Positions 16,577-26,601 of a stretch of DNA of 64,000 nt are shown piece by piece. The translations under genes and the position numbers were made by a program. The DNA lies in assembly GCF_010501095.1 (NCBI RefSeq), contig NZ_QVMP01000001.1, positions 124,001 to 188,000 on the forward strand, given 5' to 3'. How positions within the stretch are numbered: the first letter of the stretch is position 1; each line of letters starts with the position of its first letter. The notes beneath the pieces were generated by a model that did not search any database, had not been told where the DNA came from, and saw nothing but the letters and a program-made list of their open reading frames with translations. The DNA is from Dysgonomonas sp. 520. Its GTDB lineage: Bacteria > Bacteroidota > Bacteroidia > Bacteroidales > Dysgonomonadaceae.

Positions 16577-17979
16577 TAGGCGTCTTCGTCGCCAAAAACA
16601 ACTTTAAAAGCTGTGACAAATATAATCTTAAGATCGAGAATGAACGACCAGTTCTCAAGATACCAGACATCATGTTTGAATCGGCCTTCCATTTGTTCCA
16701 CTGTCTTTATTTCGCCTCGGTAGCCCGATATTTGCGCCCAACCCGTAACTCCGGGTTTTATCAGGTGGCGGATCATGAAAGTATCAATAAGTTTATTGTA
16801 AATCTCGGTCTGTTTTATCATGTGGGGGCGTGGACCAACAACAGACATGTCTCCAACCAGTACGTTTATAAATTGGGGAAGTTCGTCAATACTTGTTTTC
16901 CTCATAAAATTCCCGATCCTTGTTATACGAGGGTCTGTCTTCACGGTTGTCAACAAATTTGCCTCTTTGTTCAGTTTCATGGATCGAAATTTGTAACACG
17001 TAAAAATCTTTCCGTGCAAACCAGTCCTTTGTTGCTTGAATAGGATAGGTCCGGGCGATTCCAACTTAATTAATAATCCGCATATTAAGTAGACCAACGG
17101 GAAGACTGTCACCAGAACTATTAGAGAAAAAACTATGTCGAATGCTCTTTTTAACAGCCTGTTTGAAAAAGATTGCAGGGGTTCTGTCCTAATCTCTATA
17201 ATCGGTGTAGACCTGAGGAAATTAAGCACAAGTTTACGTTTGATATATTTGTAAAATTCAGGAACCAGATAGAACCTGATCATGTTTTTTTCGGAGAAGT
17301 TGAGCAGCTTCAATATTTTCGGCTCCTGATTACCTGGTAGGGTACAATATATTTCGTCGATTTCGTTATCAATGCAAAACTGCTCTACTTTCGATATTTT
17401 TCCCACATAGAGCGGTTGTGTTTTTTTTAGTTCTTCGTTGTCGTCAAACAGTCCACATACTTTATAGCCATATACACTTGATGCAAATTCGTGCATAATA
17501 TCCAGACCATTAAGACCTCCGCCAACAATAACGACACGTTTGTAGTTGTGCCCGCTTTGCCGGTAAGATTTCAATACGATCCTGAAAATCACATGCCATA
17601 AAGAATAGAAAAAGCACAGAGCCAGATAACATATCGCCCATTCGTACCATTTGGGAGATACAACTCCGAAAAGAGTGACCCCTGTGATGAATATAAGCAT
17701 CAACACTGATATGAACGACACTGCTCGCTGAACAATCTTGTCGAAAAAGACAATGTTCGACGAAATATTGGCAGGGATAATATGTTTGGTTACATAATAT
17801 GATAAGTTTATCAGCAAAAAAAATTCGATAAGGCTATGCTTGTCATAAAAAAAGATATAACCGTAATATTTAAACAGAACGAGGAAAAACAGGTTGATGC
17901 AAAGTAAATCGCCTAACATCACGATCCACCCGATCAGGAACCCATATCCTCCTTTTTTATTTGTAATCCCCATCACCAT
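16573..17979 (-). CDS. Undecaprenyl-phosphate sugar-1-phosphate transferase (WcaJ type)
   Basis: 468 residues. The N-terminal part has about four membrane helices, followed by a Rossmann-like CoA-binding region (VVIVGGGLNGLDIMHEF). The C-terminal bacterial sugar transferase domain (about 275-468) carries RAFDIVFSLIVLV, ESPGPILFKQQRTG, YKFRSM, GPRPHM and KPGVTGWAQISGYRGE. It loads the first sugar-1-phosphate of an exopolysaccharide or capsule repeat onto the lipid carrier at the inner membrane. It is 5 nt downstream of the CPBP protease gene on the same strand. Probably works with the Wza/Wzc pair, although unlinked. Confidence 0.92.
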   Translation of the reverse strand: MVMGITNKKGGYGFLIGWIVMLGDLLCINLFFLVLFKYYGYIFFYDKHSLIEFFLLINLSYYVTKHIIPANISSNIVFFDKIVQRAVSFISVLMLIFITGVTLFGVVSPKWYEWAICYLALCFFYSLWHVIFRIVLKSYRQSGHNYKRVVIVGGGLNGLDIMHEFASSVYGYKVCGLFDDNEELKKTQPLYVGKISKVEQFCIDNEIDEIYCTLPGNQEPKILKLLNFSEKNMIRFYLVPEFYKYIKRKLVLNFLRSTPIIEIRTEPLQSFSNRLLKRAFDIVFSLIVLVTVFPLVYLICGLLIKLESPGPILFKQQRTGLHGKIFTCYKFRSMKLNKEANLLTTVKTDPRITRIGNFMRKTSIDELPQFINVLVGDMSVVGPRPHMIKQTEIYNKLIDTFMIRHLIKPGVTGWAQISGYRGEIKTVEQMEGRFKHDVWYLENWSFILDLKIIFVTAFKVVFGDEDAY

Positions 17980-17984
17980 ATTAT

Positions 17985-18908
17985 TCAGATTTCTCCCGAT
18001 TCTATACTCTTTCTTAAATATTTCTTTGCAAGATAAAACATTACAATGAATGTCAGTATCAGACTGATAGCCGATGCCCAGAGGGTATCGCCAACACCCA
18101 ATGTCTGGGAAGTGACAGACATCACTTCAATTCCGTATACATAGCTCATTATCACCGCCCAAGCATTGTTGAATACGTGCACGATAATCGGCACCCACAA
18201 GTTTCCTGACCAAACAAACAAATAACCTAAAATGGCTCCAAGAATAACGCGAGGCACAAATCCGAAAAACTGCATGTGAACGGCACTGAATATGACAGCC
18301 ATCACCCACACCGTTACATGATAGTTGCCTATTATTTTTTTGAATATCTGCTGCAAGGCTCCCCTGAAAAAGAATTCTTCATAAATGCCTGCCACTATGG
18401 CTATGATGAAGATATTGGCTATTATATTGTATGTCGAATTTTCGGATAACAATTTCTGCATCAGAAATGCGTTACTTTCCTCCATTGTTCGCAATTTGAC
18501 TTCTAAAGAAGACAGAAATTCGGGCAGAACAAGCCTGTCGTTATAATATGCTGTCAGGTTGATGAGCGGTTGAACTATTATAATGAGAGCAATACCCACC
18601 AAGACGAAAGAAAGAGCAGGCGCTTTATTTATTTTCAGTCCTTCCGATGTTTTTTTATTGAATAAATATCCCCACAACAGAGCCGGTATGAAGAACATGA
18701 ATGTGGTTTGGACAAACTGATTTACCCTCATCAAGAGGGCAGAAGACACAATGGCCGACGGGTTGTGGATATCCACCCCCATCAGCGAGAGCACAAGCAT
18801 CAGAACAAGGATACTCACAAAAGTCCCAGCCAATGTAAAAAGAACGAGAAGAACAAGTTGCATCCAACTGCTCATATCTCCGTATGCATGTTTAATTTTG
18901 CTAATCAT
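17985..18908 (-). CDS. CPBP-family intramembrane metalloprotease
   Basis: A 307-residue protein with about eight hydrophobic segments. The family motifs are visible: YEEFFFRGAL (EExxxR), FSAVHMQF (FxxxH) and HVFNNAW (HxxxN/D). These supply the presumed metal-binding and catalytic residues of Abi/CAAX-type proteases. Targets are unknown. It lies in a minus-strand run with the DUF1460 protein (8 nt upstream) and the sugar transferase (5 nt downstream), so the three are probably one transcript. Confidence 0.9.
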   Translation of the reverse strand: MISKIKHAYGDMSSWMQLVLLVLFTLAGTFVSILVLMLVLSLMGVDIHNPSAIVSSALLMRVNQFVQTTFMFFIPALLWGYLFNKKTSEGLKINKAPALSFVLVGIALIIIVQPLINLTAYYNDRLVLPEFLSSLEVKLRTMEESNAFLMQKLLSENSTYNIIANIFIIAIVAGIYEEFFFRGALQQIFKKIIGNYHVTVWVMAVIFSAVHMQFFGFVPRVILGAILGYLFVWSGNLWVPIIVHVFNNAWAVIMSYVYGIEVMSVTSQTLGVGDTLWASAISLILTFIVMFYLAKKYLRKSIESGEI

Positions 18909-18916
18909 CCTTAAGT

Positions 18917-19774
18917 TTATTTTACTCTTAGCAACGCAATACCGTTACACCGCCCCGAATTAAGGCAATATTGAGAAAGGCTGTGTTTTTCGATAGTAAC
19001 TTTTTTTGCTGTGCTTGAGGCATGGATAAACGTAACACGGCCATTGTCTGAATATGCAATACCCATGTGAGAAAAGTCCAGGCCTTTTATAGTAGTTGAA
19101 AAAAGTATAATATCTCCATTTTTTATTTCTTTACCAATATCTGCAATGTTCTGTTTATTTATAACGTACCATCCCCCTCTTTTATTGAGTTGTTTTTCAT
19201 TTTTTTTTATTTTTTTCACTTCTTCTGGATTGTTTTTCAATTGCCGATAAGCCGATGTATGGGTTGTCATATAGTCTATTGTCTTGATAATCTTAGCTCC
19301 ACCAAGATTTTGACTTATATTTTCGAATAAATTTCTTTTTTCGTTTTCCATCATCCAATCGGATGAATAATGCAAACGAGAAGAATATCCGTCCACAATT
19401 CCGTCCCGGTATCGCAATTGCTGAAGGTGAGAACAATAGTTTTCGAATGAAGCGTTTCCCGATTTTATTGTTTGCGAGAGAGCTATACAGTTTTCAACCA
19501 ACGTGGTGCAATCCAATTCTCGCAGATTGACAGTTAATCTCTCGTCATTTTTAGTTTTTTCCAAGGTGTTCGACACATAAGGCGTACCACGAAAAAACAA
19601 GGCGGTTTCGGTGATCAGGGCGGATAATGGTAAATCCTGTTTGCCTGCAAAGGCGTCTTTATATTTTTCGAAAATAAGGGAGTCTGCTTTTGTATATTCT
19701 ACCTGAGCAGATAAAGATACTGCCGAAATCAGTACGAAAACGGCAGATAATATAATCTGTTTAAATATCTTCAT
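18917..19774 (-). CDS. DUF1460 secreted amidase-like protein
   Basis: 285 residues with a cleavable signal peptide (SAVFVLISAVSLSAQ). The DUF1460 fold is an NlpC/P60-like papain relative. The expected Cys is in LDCTTLVEN and the His in DFSHMGIAY, with a second conserved stretch FIHASS. Family members act as N-acetylmuramoyl-L-alanine amidases in peptidoglycan recycling (established for characterised relatives); the same role is inferred here. First gene of the run with the CPBP protease and sugar transferase. Confidence 0.85.
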   Translation of the reverse strand: MKIFKQIILSAVFVLISAVSLSAQVEYTKADSLIFEKYKDAFAGKQDLPLSALITETALFFRGTPYVSNTLEKTKNDERLTVNLRELDCTTLVENCIALSQTIKSGNASFENYCSHLQQLRYRDGIVDGYSSRLHYSSDWMMENEKRNLFENISQNLGGAKIIKTIDYMTTHTSAYRQLKNNPEEVKKIKKNEKQLNKRGGWYVINKQNIADIGKEIKNGDIILFSTTIKGLDFSHMGIAYSDNGRVTFIHASSTAKKVTIEKHSLSQYCLNSGRCNGIALLRVK

Positions 19775-19865
19775 TAAAGGAATTGATAGAATTTAATGAT
19801 ATGTTTCAATGTTGCAACATCTTTAGATTGTTTCACTTACCATAGTAATGAAAAGGTCTGTAACC

Positions 19866-21533
19866 TTAGCTAAGTCCTTCTATCTGTCCGTCGATTATAT
19901 CTATTCTGTTTGCTTGCGGACTTTTGGGTAACCCCGGCATACGCATCATAGAGCCGGCAATGGCTACGATAAATTCAGCACCATTATTCAGAACAATATC
20001 ATTAACGGTAAACGTAAAGTCCTTGGCCACACCATACGCCGTAGGGTCATCAGAGAAAGAGTATTGAGTTTTGGCTACACATACAGGGTAGTGCCCTAAA
20101 TTCAATTTTTCTATATGCCTGATTTTTTTCTGAGCCGTTTTACTGAAAACAACAGTCGATGCTCCATAAATATTTTTGGCTACTTTTTTTATCTTTTCTT
20201 CAATCGAATCGTTATCCTCGTAAGTAAATTTCACCGTTGAAGAAGGCGCCTTTTCTATTGTCTCCACAACCAGATTGGCAAGTTCTTCTGCTCCGTCACC
20301 ACCTTTCCCGAAGGCTCCGTTTATAGCAAACCCGACATTGTTATCGGCACAAAACTGTTTCACCAAGTTTATTTCCTGATCTGTATCGGAGGCATACTTA
20401 TTGAATGCAACAATAACCGTTTGCCCGAAAGACTTCATATTCTCGATATGCTTACCCAGATTAGCCAAGCCTTTCTCCAAACCTTCAATATTCTCATTCT
20501 TTATTTCTTCGAGAGGTACATCCCCGTGCATTTTCAATCCCTGAGCAGTAGCTACAATGACTGTCAATTTCGGATTCAGTCCCGATTTACGGCATTTTAT
20601 ATTGAAAAACTTTTCCGCTCCCAAATCAGCAGCAAAGCCGGCTTCGGTGATAACATAATCGGCATGGCTCATCGCCATCTTGGTGGCTATAATAGAATTA
20701 CATCCGTGCGCTATGTTTGCGAAAGGTCCCCCATGCACAATTGCGGCAGTGTGTTCTGTCGTTTGCACCAGATTGGGGTTGATAGCATTTTTCAGAAGCA
20801 CCGTAATTGAACCTGCTACGCCCAAGTCTTTAACCGTGAAAGGGGTATCGTCGTATTTATATCCCAGTATGATATTCTCAATTCTGCGTCTCAAGTCTTC
20901 AATATCCTTCGAAAGACACAATATTGCCATAATCTCGGATGCCGGTGTGATATCAAATCCCGATTCGGCTGGGATTCCATTCACTGTTCCTCCTAATCCC
21001 GTAACCACATTTCTCAGGCTTCTATCGTTAACATCAAGAACCCTTTTCCATAAGATCTCTTTCAAGCCTACACCTTCTTTCTTGTTCTGATAGAGATAGT
21101 TATCGAGCAAGGCTGTTATCATATTATGGGCAGAAGTGATAGCGTGAAAATCGCCCGTAAAGTGCAGATTGATATCTTCCATCGGTAGTACCTGGGCATA
21201 TCCACCACCTGCGGCTCCGCCTTTCATTCCGAAACAAGGGCCTAAAGATGGTTCACGCAGGGCTACGACTGCATTTTTGCCAATCTTATTCAAACCTAAA
21301 GCAAGTCCAATAGAAACAGTTGTTTTACCTATCCCCGCTTTGGTGGGAGTTATGGCCGTAACCAGAATCAGCTTGCTGTCCCGAATTTTTGATTCGTCAA
21401 TGAGGTCGGTAGGTATTTTAGCCATGTATTTTCCATAGTTGTAAAGATTTTCTTCGGCAATACCTATTTTCCGGGCTACATCTTTTATAGGTTCAAGTTT
21501 TATGCTGCGAGCTATTTCAATATCCGATTTCAT
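19866..21533 (-). CDS. fhs: Formate--tetrahydrofolate ligase
   Basis: A 555-residue cytoplasmic enzyme making 10-formyl-THF from formate, THF and ATP. It has [11 protein letters not shown] (ATP loop), [20 protein letters not shown] and [12 protein letters not shown]-like text ([17 protein letters not shown]), all hallmark stretches. Length is normal. It pairs metabolically with FolD (1849-2730). Two TAnnTTTG-like elements precede it on the minus strand. Single-gene unit. Confidence 0.97.
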   Translation of the reverse strand: MKSDIEIARSIKLEPIKDVARKIGIAEENLYNYGKYMAKIPTDLIDESKIRDSKLILVTAITPTKAGIGKTTVSIGLALGLNKIGKNAVVALREPSLGPCFGMKGGAAGGGYAQVLPMEDINLHFTGDFHAITSAHNMITALLDNYLYQNKKEGVGLKEILWKRVLDVNDRSLRNVVTGLGGTVNGIPAESGFDITPASEIMAILCLSKDIEDLRRRIENIILGYKYDDTPFTVKDLGVAGSITVLLKNAINPNLVQTTEHTAAIVHGGPFANIAHGCNSIIATKMAMSHADYVITEAGFAADLGAEKFFNIKCRKSGLNPKLTVIVATAQGLKMHGDVPLEEIKNENIEGLEKGLANLGKHIENMKSFGQTVIVAFNKYASDTDQEINLVKQFCADNNVGFAINGAFGKGGDGAEELANLVVETIEKAPSSTVKFTYEDNDSIEEKIKKVAKNIYGASTVVFSKTAQKKIRHIEKLNLGHYPVCVAKTQYSFSDDPTAYGVAKDFTFTVNDIVLNNGAEFIVAIAGSMMRMPGLPKSPQANRIDIIDGQIEGLS

Positions 21534-21586
21534 GACAGAAATATGAATGTTTAATTAGTAATGCGTTAATATATTTAGCAAATTGA

Positions 21587-21605
21587 CAAAATTATGGCAA
21601 AGATA
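21587..21605 (-). promoter_or_regulatory. Tandem -7 elements upstream of fhs
   Basis: Minus-strand TAATTTTG (21587-21594) and TATCTTTG (21598-21605), 54-65 nt from the fhs ATG. They are two overlapping candidates for one promoter. Confidence 0.45.
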
Positions 21606-21753
21606 ATTAATCATTCCTGTAAAAAATAAGCAAAATGTAAAAAAAGAACTTTTATAAGACTGTCGGCTATCTTTAATTTTGAAAATGTGATATGCCTTAA
21701 AAGCAGGTTGGTATAAAAAACTATTTTATAGGTTTATCTTGCTCAAAATATAT

Positions 21754-21761
21754 TAACTTTG
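21754..21761 (+). promoter_or_regulatory. -7 element of the 21794 membrane protein gene
   Basis: TAACTTTG on the plus strand, 32 nt before the ATG. Confidence 0.5.
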
Positions 21762-21793
21762 CGGTTCAATTTATTAAGAAAACATAATTATCG

Positions 21794-23083
21794 ATGAAGT
21801 TTATTTCTGAAAACAATGCTATTCATATAAAAACTACTTTAGAACAAAGTAAATTTTTATTAAATCTTTTACTGCCACAAAATAAAAAAGAACGAATCCT
21901 GCTAATAGCACTGTTTTTATTTTATTTGTCGTATTCTCTTTTCGTTGTTTTTAAAACAAGTTTATTGGATAGTTCACTGGAATGTGATTTGTATTTTTCT
22001 TTTGATAATACACAATACTATCATAAAGGCTACACATATGTTGAAGGACATCCTTTACTTCGAAATTTCACAAAGCCTTTGTTGTGGATCGGCGCATTGT
22101 GTACTAAATTGTTTACATACAAAGCAAAGACACTATTTTTTGCTCTCTTTTTCAATTTATTGCTCTCCTTATCTGCTGTTTATGTATATAGATATTTTAG
22201 GCAAATAGCGAACATAGAAAATAAAGCTGCTCTAATTTTCACACTTTTTTATGCTTTTATGTCAACTAGTATGGTTTTGGCTTTTACGCCCGAATCGTTC
22301 TCTTTTTCTATGTTTGTTTTAGTTTTCATGCTTCTTTTTTATTCTATTTGTATGCAACAAAAGAAGAAGGTTTCATTTTTTATAAATGTGTCTTTTGTCG
22401 TATTATTGGGAGGAATTACAATTACCAATTTTGTCAAAGGCTTGGTTCCTATGTTATTCTCGAATGAAAAAAAGAAAAAAATATTGATTAAAATTTTTCT
22501 TGCTACATCCATATTTTTTATATTGATATTGATGATGCCTACTTTTTGGACTCAGGTGAAAATAATGTTTGATGATTTTGGAATTTCCTCCAGTGAAGTT
22601 TATATTGAAAATTCTTACATAAAGAATATTTTTCATTTTTTTATGGGGGCGAGCATCTTGTATCCGGAATTATACGTGGAGCATGGCACTGTGTTAAATA
22701 CAACTATGGATATGATATGCTTGGATTCTTATCATTATTTGTTTCAATATCTTTTTGTAGGGATTGTATATGCGATTGTCTTTTTTGCAATAATCAAAGG
22801 ATTTAAAAATAAGTATATATTGTTTATACTTTTACTATTAGGCGTTGATGTTTTTTTACACATCGTGTTTAAATTCGGATTTAGGGATTATTTCATTTAC
22901 GGTGGTCATTGGGTTTACTGTATACCTCTACTTTTAGGCTGGACTTATAAACTATTAAAGAATAAAAGACAGCAACAAATATATTGGTTTTTAGCATGTA
23001 TATTGGTTGCCGTGTTGTTTATAAATAATTTATGGTCAATAAGTAGATTGATAGAATTAGGAATTGCATATTATCCGGTTTAA
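21794..23083 (+). CDS. Polytopic membrane protein, possibly GT-C-like
   Basis: 429 residues, not confidently recognised. About ten hydrophobic segments follow a short cytoplasmic N terminus. An early luminal/periplasmic loop contains GHPLLRNFTKPL and is followed by helices, an arrangement reminiscent of GT-C glycosyltransferases or O-antigen/mannosyl-type enzymes. No diagnostic acidic motif can be assigned with confidence. Base composition is lower in G+C than neighbours. It ends 60 nt before ahcY, which has its own promoter element. Confidence 0.6.
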   Translation: MKFISENNAIHIKTTLEQSKFLLNLLLPQNKKERILLIALFLFYLSYSLFVVFKTSLLDSSLECDLYFSFDNTQYYHKGYTYVEGHPLLRNFTKPLLWIGALCTKLFTYKAKTLFFALFFNLLLSLSAVYVYRYFRQIANIENKAALIFTLFYAFMSTSMVLAFTPESFSFSMFVLVFMLLFYSICMQQKKKVSFFINVSFVVLLGGITITNFVKGLVPMLFSNEKKKKILIKIFLATSIFFILILMMPTFWTQVKIMFDDFGISSSEVYIENSYIKNIFHFFMGASILYPELYVEHGTVLNTTMDMICLDSYHYLFQYLFVGIVYAIVFFAIIKGFKNKYILFILLLLGVDVFLHIVFKFGFRDYFIYGGHWVYCIPLLLGWTYKLLKNKRQQQIYWFLACILVAVLFINNLWSISRLIELGIAYYPV

Positions 23084-23111
23084 TATAGAAACATCTTAAT
23101 AAAGAAAATCG

Positions 23112-23119
23112 TAACTTTG
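23112..23119 (+). promoter_or_regulatory. -7 element of ahcY promoter
   Basis: TAACTTTG 24 nt before the ahcY ATG. Confidence 0.55.
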
Positions 23120-23143
23120 TGACCTAAACATAAAAATATAAAT

Positions 23144-24562
23144 ATGGCAAAAGAATTATTACCAAACCTGCCTTATCTGGTGGCAGATATCAGTCTGGCT
23201 GATTTTGGACGAAAAGAAATTGAAATAGCTGAACACGAAATGCCCGGATTAATGGCACTTCGCAAAAAATATGGCGCATCAAAACCTCTTAAAGGTGCTC
23301 GCATAATGGGATCGCTTCACATGACTGTGCAAACAGCAGTTTTGATAGAAACCCTGAAAGAACTTGGTGCTGATATCCGTTGGGTAAGTTGTAATATATT
23401 TTCTACTCAAGATCATGCTGCCGCGGCCATAGCTGCTGCCGGAATACCTGTTTTTGCGTGGAAAGGCGAAACCCTTGAAGAATATTGGTGGTGTACAGAG
23501 CAGGCTCTTCGTTTCCCCGGAGGAAAAGGTCCTAACTTGATTGTGGATGATGGTGGCGATGCAACTTTATTGATTCACATGGGTTATAGAGCGGAAAATG
23601 ATGCCGAAACAATCAACCGAAAAGGTGCTAATCATGAAGAGCAAGTTATTCTGGATACATTGAACCGCATACTGAAAGAAGATAATCAGCGTTGGCACAA
23701 TACAGTGGCAGACTGGAAAGGTGTTTCGGAGGAAACAACTACGGGTGTTCATCGTCTCTATCAGATGATGGAACGTGGCGAATTGCTTATTCCTGCAATC
23801 AATGTGAATGATTCGGTTACTAAATCGAAGTTCGATAACCTTTATGGTTGCCGCGAGTCTTTAGCTGATGGAATCAAGCGCGCTACGGATGTGATGATAG
23901 CCGGGAAAGTTGTTGTTGTTGCAGGTTACGGCGACGTAGGTAAAGGATGTGCCAATTCTATGAAATCTTATGGAGCACGCGTTATTGTTACGGAGATCGA
24001 CCCTATTTGTGCGCTTCAGGCTGCAATGGAAGGATATGAGGTAACTACAATGGAAGATGCTGTGAAAGAGGGTAATATCTTTGTAACTACTACGGGCAAT
24101 AAAGACATTATTACAATAGAACACATGGCTCAAATGAAAGATCAGGCTATTGTATGTAATATCGGGCACTTTGATAATGAAATTCAGGTAGAAAAACTTG
24201 TTAATTTCAATGGAATCAGGCATACGAATATCAAACCACAAGTTGATAAATATACTTTCCCTGATGGTCATTCTATATTCTTGCTGGCTGAAGGCCGTTT
24301 GGTAAACTTGGGTTGTGCTACGGGACACCCTTCATTTGTGATGAGTAATTCGTTTACAAACCAGACTTTGGCTCAAATAGAACTTTGGCAAAAAGATTAT
24401 GACGTGAATGTATACCGTTTACCCAAACATCTGGATGAAGAGGTTGCCCGCTTACATCTGGAACAAATTGGAGTTAAGTTGACCAAGCTAACAAAAGATC
24501 AGGCCGACTATATCGGGGTTTCGGTTGATGGCCCTTACAAACCAGAGCATTACAGATATTAA
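23144..24562 (+). CDS. ahcY: S-adenosylhomocysteine hydrolase
   Basis: A 472-residue cytoplasmic enzyme that hydrolyses SAH to adenosine and homocysteine, closing the methyl cycle. Seen: [27 protein letters not shown], the NAD-binding [10 protein letters not shown], and the C-terminal [11 protein letters not shown]. Length fits the bacterial form with the extra insert ([11 protein letters not shown]). No SAH riboswitch was recognised upstream. The small-RNA promoter of cassette 2 begins 16 nt after its stop, and the hairpin-T tract there may double as its terminator. Confidence 0.98.
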   Translation: MAKELLPNLPYLVADISLADFGRKEIEIAEHEMPGLMALRKKYGASKPLKGARIMGSLHMTVQTAVLIETLKELGADIRWVSCNIFSTQDHAAAAIAAAGIPVFAWKGETLEEYWWCTEQALRFPGGKGPNLIVDDGGDATLLIHMGYRAENDAETINRKGANHEEQVILDTLNRILKEDNQRWHNTVADWKGVSEETTTGVHRLYQMMERGELLIPAINVNDSVTKSKFDNLYGCRESLADGIKRATDVMIAGKVVVVAGYGDVGKGCANSMKSYGARVIVTEIDPICALQAAMEGYEVTTMEDAVKEGNIFVTTTGNKDIITIEHMAQMKDQAIVCNIGHFDNEIQVEKLVNFNGIRHTNIKPQVDKYTFPDGHSIFLLAEGRLVNLGCATGHPSFVMSNSFTNQTLAQIELWQKDYDVNVYRLPKHLDEEVARLHLEQIGVKLTKLTKDQADYIGVSVDGPYKPEHYRY

Positions 24563-24577
24563 GGTTTTGTTCGAGAA

Positions 24578-24608
24578 TTTGTAGTATAACATTTTTTTGA
24601 TACATTTG
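24578..24608 (+). promoter_or_regulatory. Full promoter of cassette-2 small RNA
   Basis: TTTG (24578-24581), exactly 19 nt spacer, TACATTTG (24601-24608), then 30 nt to GTCACT of the hairpin. A complete Bacteroides-type promoter directly after ahcY and pointing into the 3' end of the AraC gene argues for a dedicated RNA, not just ahcY termination. Confidence 0.7.
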
Positions 24609-24613
24609 TATCG

Positions 24614-24672
24614 TAATGATTGATAATACCTCCCCTCTGTCACTGGGTAAGTGACAGAGGGGTCTTTTTTTT
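24614..24672 (+). ncRNA. Predicted cassette-2 small hairpin RNA (kissing-loop antisense candidate)
   Basis: About 59 nt. 13-bp perfect stem (24632-24644 with 24650-24662), loop GGGTA, then nine T. The hairpin is complementary to the leader hairpin of surface gene 2 over about 25 nt with one mismatch, and loop GGGTA is the exact complement of leader loop TACCC. The stop codon of AraC 2 (24640-24642, other strand) lies inside the stem. Could also terminate ahcY. Confidence 0.6.
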
Positions 24673-25449
24673 TCTTCTGATTTCGGAAGGAGAATTTCCC
24701 AGATTTTTGTGACAAAATTCGTTGAAGTGAGAAAGCGTGCTGAACATGTTTTCTGTCGAAATCTGCTTCAAACTTTTGTTCGTGTAATAAATATCGTGAT
24801 ACACCACATTTGCCCGACGCTTTCTGAGCCATGAATAAGCCGATACGCCGAACGATCGCCTGAATCGCTTGTTGAACCCCGAATAGCTATAATTCATAAT
24901 TTCAGCTAGTTGGCGAATGTTTTTAGTGTCTTGAGATAATATCTTCACCTGCTCTGAGAAGTATAAATCGTTTGTGATATAACTGCTGAAAAAACGGCTG
25001 AGTTCTTTCTGTGTGTATGAAGCCTTCAATACGTATATCAATTCTTTTATTTTTATTCTAGCTAATGAGTTGTAATCTAAACTACTACCCTTGTAGACCT
25101 GTAACGATTCGATGTATGCGGAGATAATATCGTTGAAAGGCAGGTAAAGGTTTTGACTGTTATCATTTTCATCCGTTTTGTCCGATTGAAAATGAGTCAA
25201 CTGATTGATTTCCTCGCTTATATCAACGGATATCAGAGCAGATTCTTCCATTGCCTTTACGTCTGTTTCGTAGCCGGTGGGAATCATGAATATCTTTCCT
25301 GCCGAAATCCTTTCGTCTTTGTGCGATAAAGAAGAAATATTCAACCGACCTTTACCTATGAGAATAATGCTGCAATTTCTCCTGTTTGTTTTCCATTCCT
25401 GACCTTTTTGAAGATCAACGAACAGAATTCCTTTTTCTTCATATTCCAT
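24640..25449 (-). CDS. AraC-type transcriptional regulator, cassette 2
   Basis: 269 residues starting MEYEEKGI. N-terminal cupin-like domain (about 1-110), then the AraC double helix-turn-helix (IRQLAEIMNYSYSGFNKRFR, KSLKQISTENMFSTLSHFNEF, GNSPSEIRR). The last part matches cassette 1 almost residue for residue, a sign of recent duplication or gene conversion. Translation stops inside the 3' hairpin. Predicted cytoplasmic DNA-binding regulator of the divergent surface gene; its ligand is unknown. Confidence 0.9.
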   Translation of the reverse strand: MEYEEKGILFVDLQKGQEWKTNRRNCSIILIGKGRLNISSLSHKDERISAGKIFMIPTGYETDVKAMEESALISVDISEEINQLTHFQSDKTDENDNSQNLYLPFNDIISAYIESLQVYKGSSLDYNSLARIKIKELIYVLKASYTQKELSRFFSSYITNDLYFSEQVKILSQDTKNIRQLAEIMNYSYSGFNKRFRRSFGVSAYSWLRKRRANVVYHDIYYTNKSLKQISTENMFSTLSHFNEFCHKNLGNSPSEIRRKKKTPLSLTQ

Positions 25450-25763
25450 ATTTTCTGTTGTTTAAGTATTTGTTACTGTGCGTGTTTAACCAATGTCTAA
25501 TAATTATTTTTCGTATACATTTTTCGTCTGAACCAGAAAGTGACTGTCTTCTAAAAACTTAGAATGAAATAAGTAATGCTGCTTACTTACCTTTTTCGAC
25601 CATGTTTAATTAATGTTTATCTTTTCCAATTTTGCTCTTTCTTAATCCTTTGATTACAAGCAGAATAACATATCCAAAACCACTCCTCCGTCACTTACCC
25701 AGTGACAGATACGCAAAGGGTTAAAACTGAAATATTTAACACAACAAACAACATTAGAAACTT
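25450..25763. promoter_or_regulatory. Divergent control region, cassette 2
   Basis: A 314-nt gap. At 25471-25490 lies TGTTACTGTGCGTGTTTAA, conserved in the AraC leader of cassette 3 (37618-37636) and degenerate in cassette 1. No clear TAnnTTTG is seen for the surface gene, which would fit an activator-dependent promoter. The leader hairpin at 25687-25709 is described separately. No open reading frame. Confidence 0.5.
25687..25709 (+). promoter_or_regulatory. 5'-leader hairpin of surface gene 2 (target of cassette-2 RNA)
   Basis: GTCACT (25690-25695) and AGTGAC (25701-25706) with loop TACCC, extended by two pairs beyond one C-A mismatch. It lies 54 nt before the ATG. The loop is the complement of GGGTA in the RNA at 24614-24672. 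Confidence 0.6.
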
Positions 25764-26588
25764 ATGAAAAAGAGCAGTTTAATTTTATTGATTTTTTTAG
25801 CCGTTACGGCACTCAAAGCACAGGTGGGAGTGAATACGGAATCACCTCAGGGAGTATTTCATATTGATGCGGCACGCAACACGAGCGGTAACACAAACGT
25901 GGCAGACGATGTGGTGGTGGATGCGCAAGGCAGAGTCGGAATTGGAACGAATGCACCTCAGACGAAAGTAGATATCAGAAGCAGCACACAAGGTGGTGGC
26001 TTCCGCTTGCAGGACGGGTCGCAGGGAAATAACATGATACTAACCAGCGACGCAAACGGAAACGGACGTTGGTCTGCTCCCGGATTTAGTGAATTTACGA
26101 GAATAACCCCGCAAATTATTCCTATATCTGTAGATCCTGCGTATAATTTTGGGTTCTACAAAGTCTTTATGCTTAATCAACCGGATGGGACACCATATTC
26201 CATAGAATTTCCATCGTACGGAACATACTCTGTTACTATAGGAGCCAGAGTAAATTTATCCAATCTGGATGCAAATTCTAATGTTTCCTTTTTTGTATTG
26301 CAATTGTTGCCCGGCAATGATATTAGCTTTTGGGACGCAGCCAGTCCCAATCGTTTTGAAGGGTCTTATGAAGTATACTCATTATTGGCCTCAACAATAT
26401 CACAAGCCGGTCATCTATTTTACTTAAGCCAAAATATTACATTGACAGAAGCAACCGGAAAAGTTGCATATTTTGCAATGGCTATTCAAGGAACAGATTT
26501 ACCCAATCCGCTTACAGGGTATTTCTTTATCGGAAATGGCGGACATTGCCCTCAATGTTCAGGTGGCTCTTATGTGAGGATTAATTAA
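25764..26588 (+). CDS. Secreted QVGVNTESP-family surface protein, cassette 2
   Basis: 274 residues: signal peptide (LILLIFLAVTALKA), mature start QVGVNTESPQGVFHID, and a first module (about 20-110) nearly identical to cassette 1 in protein and DNA. The rest is homologous but diverged (PSYGTYSVTIG, LQLLPGNDISFWD), ending CPQCSGGSYVRIN. The high identity of the first module against a diverged second half suggests gene conversion or selection for variation. Function unknown; exported and probably surface-associated. Confidence 0.8.
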   Translation: MKKSSLILLIFLAVTALKAQVGVNTESPQGVFHIDAARNTSGNTNVADDVVVDAQGRVGIGTNAPQTKVDIRSSTQGGGFRLQDGSQGNNMILTSDANGNGRWSAPGFSEFTRITPQIIPISVDPAYNFGFYKVFMLNQPDGTPYSIEFPSYGTYSVTIGARVNLSNLDANSNVSFFVLQLLPGNDISFWDAASPNRFEGSYEVYSLLASTISQAGHLFYLSQNITLTEATGKVAYFAMAIQGTDLPNPLTGYFFIGNGGHCPQCSGGSYVRIN

Positions 26589-26601
26589 TCAGGCACAAAA
26601 A

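Noticed and set aside
23084-23143. SAH riboswitch before ahcY
   Set aside because: The 60-nt gap is AT-rich with no suitable pseudoknot or conserved core visible.
12161-26588. Diversity-generating retroelement acting on the surface-protein family
   Set aside because: No reverse transcriptase gene, no template/variable repeat pair with adenine-specific changes, and the conserved part is the N terminus rather than a variable C-terminal patch.
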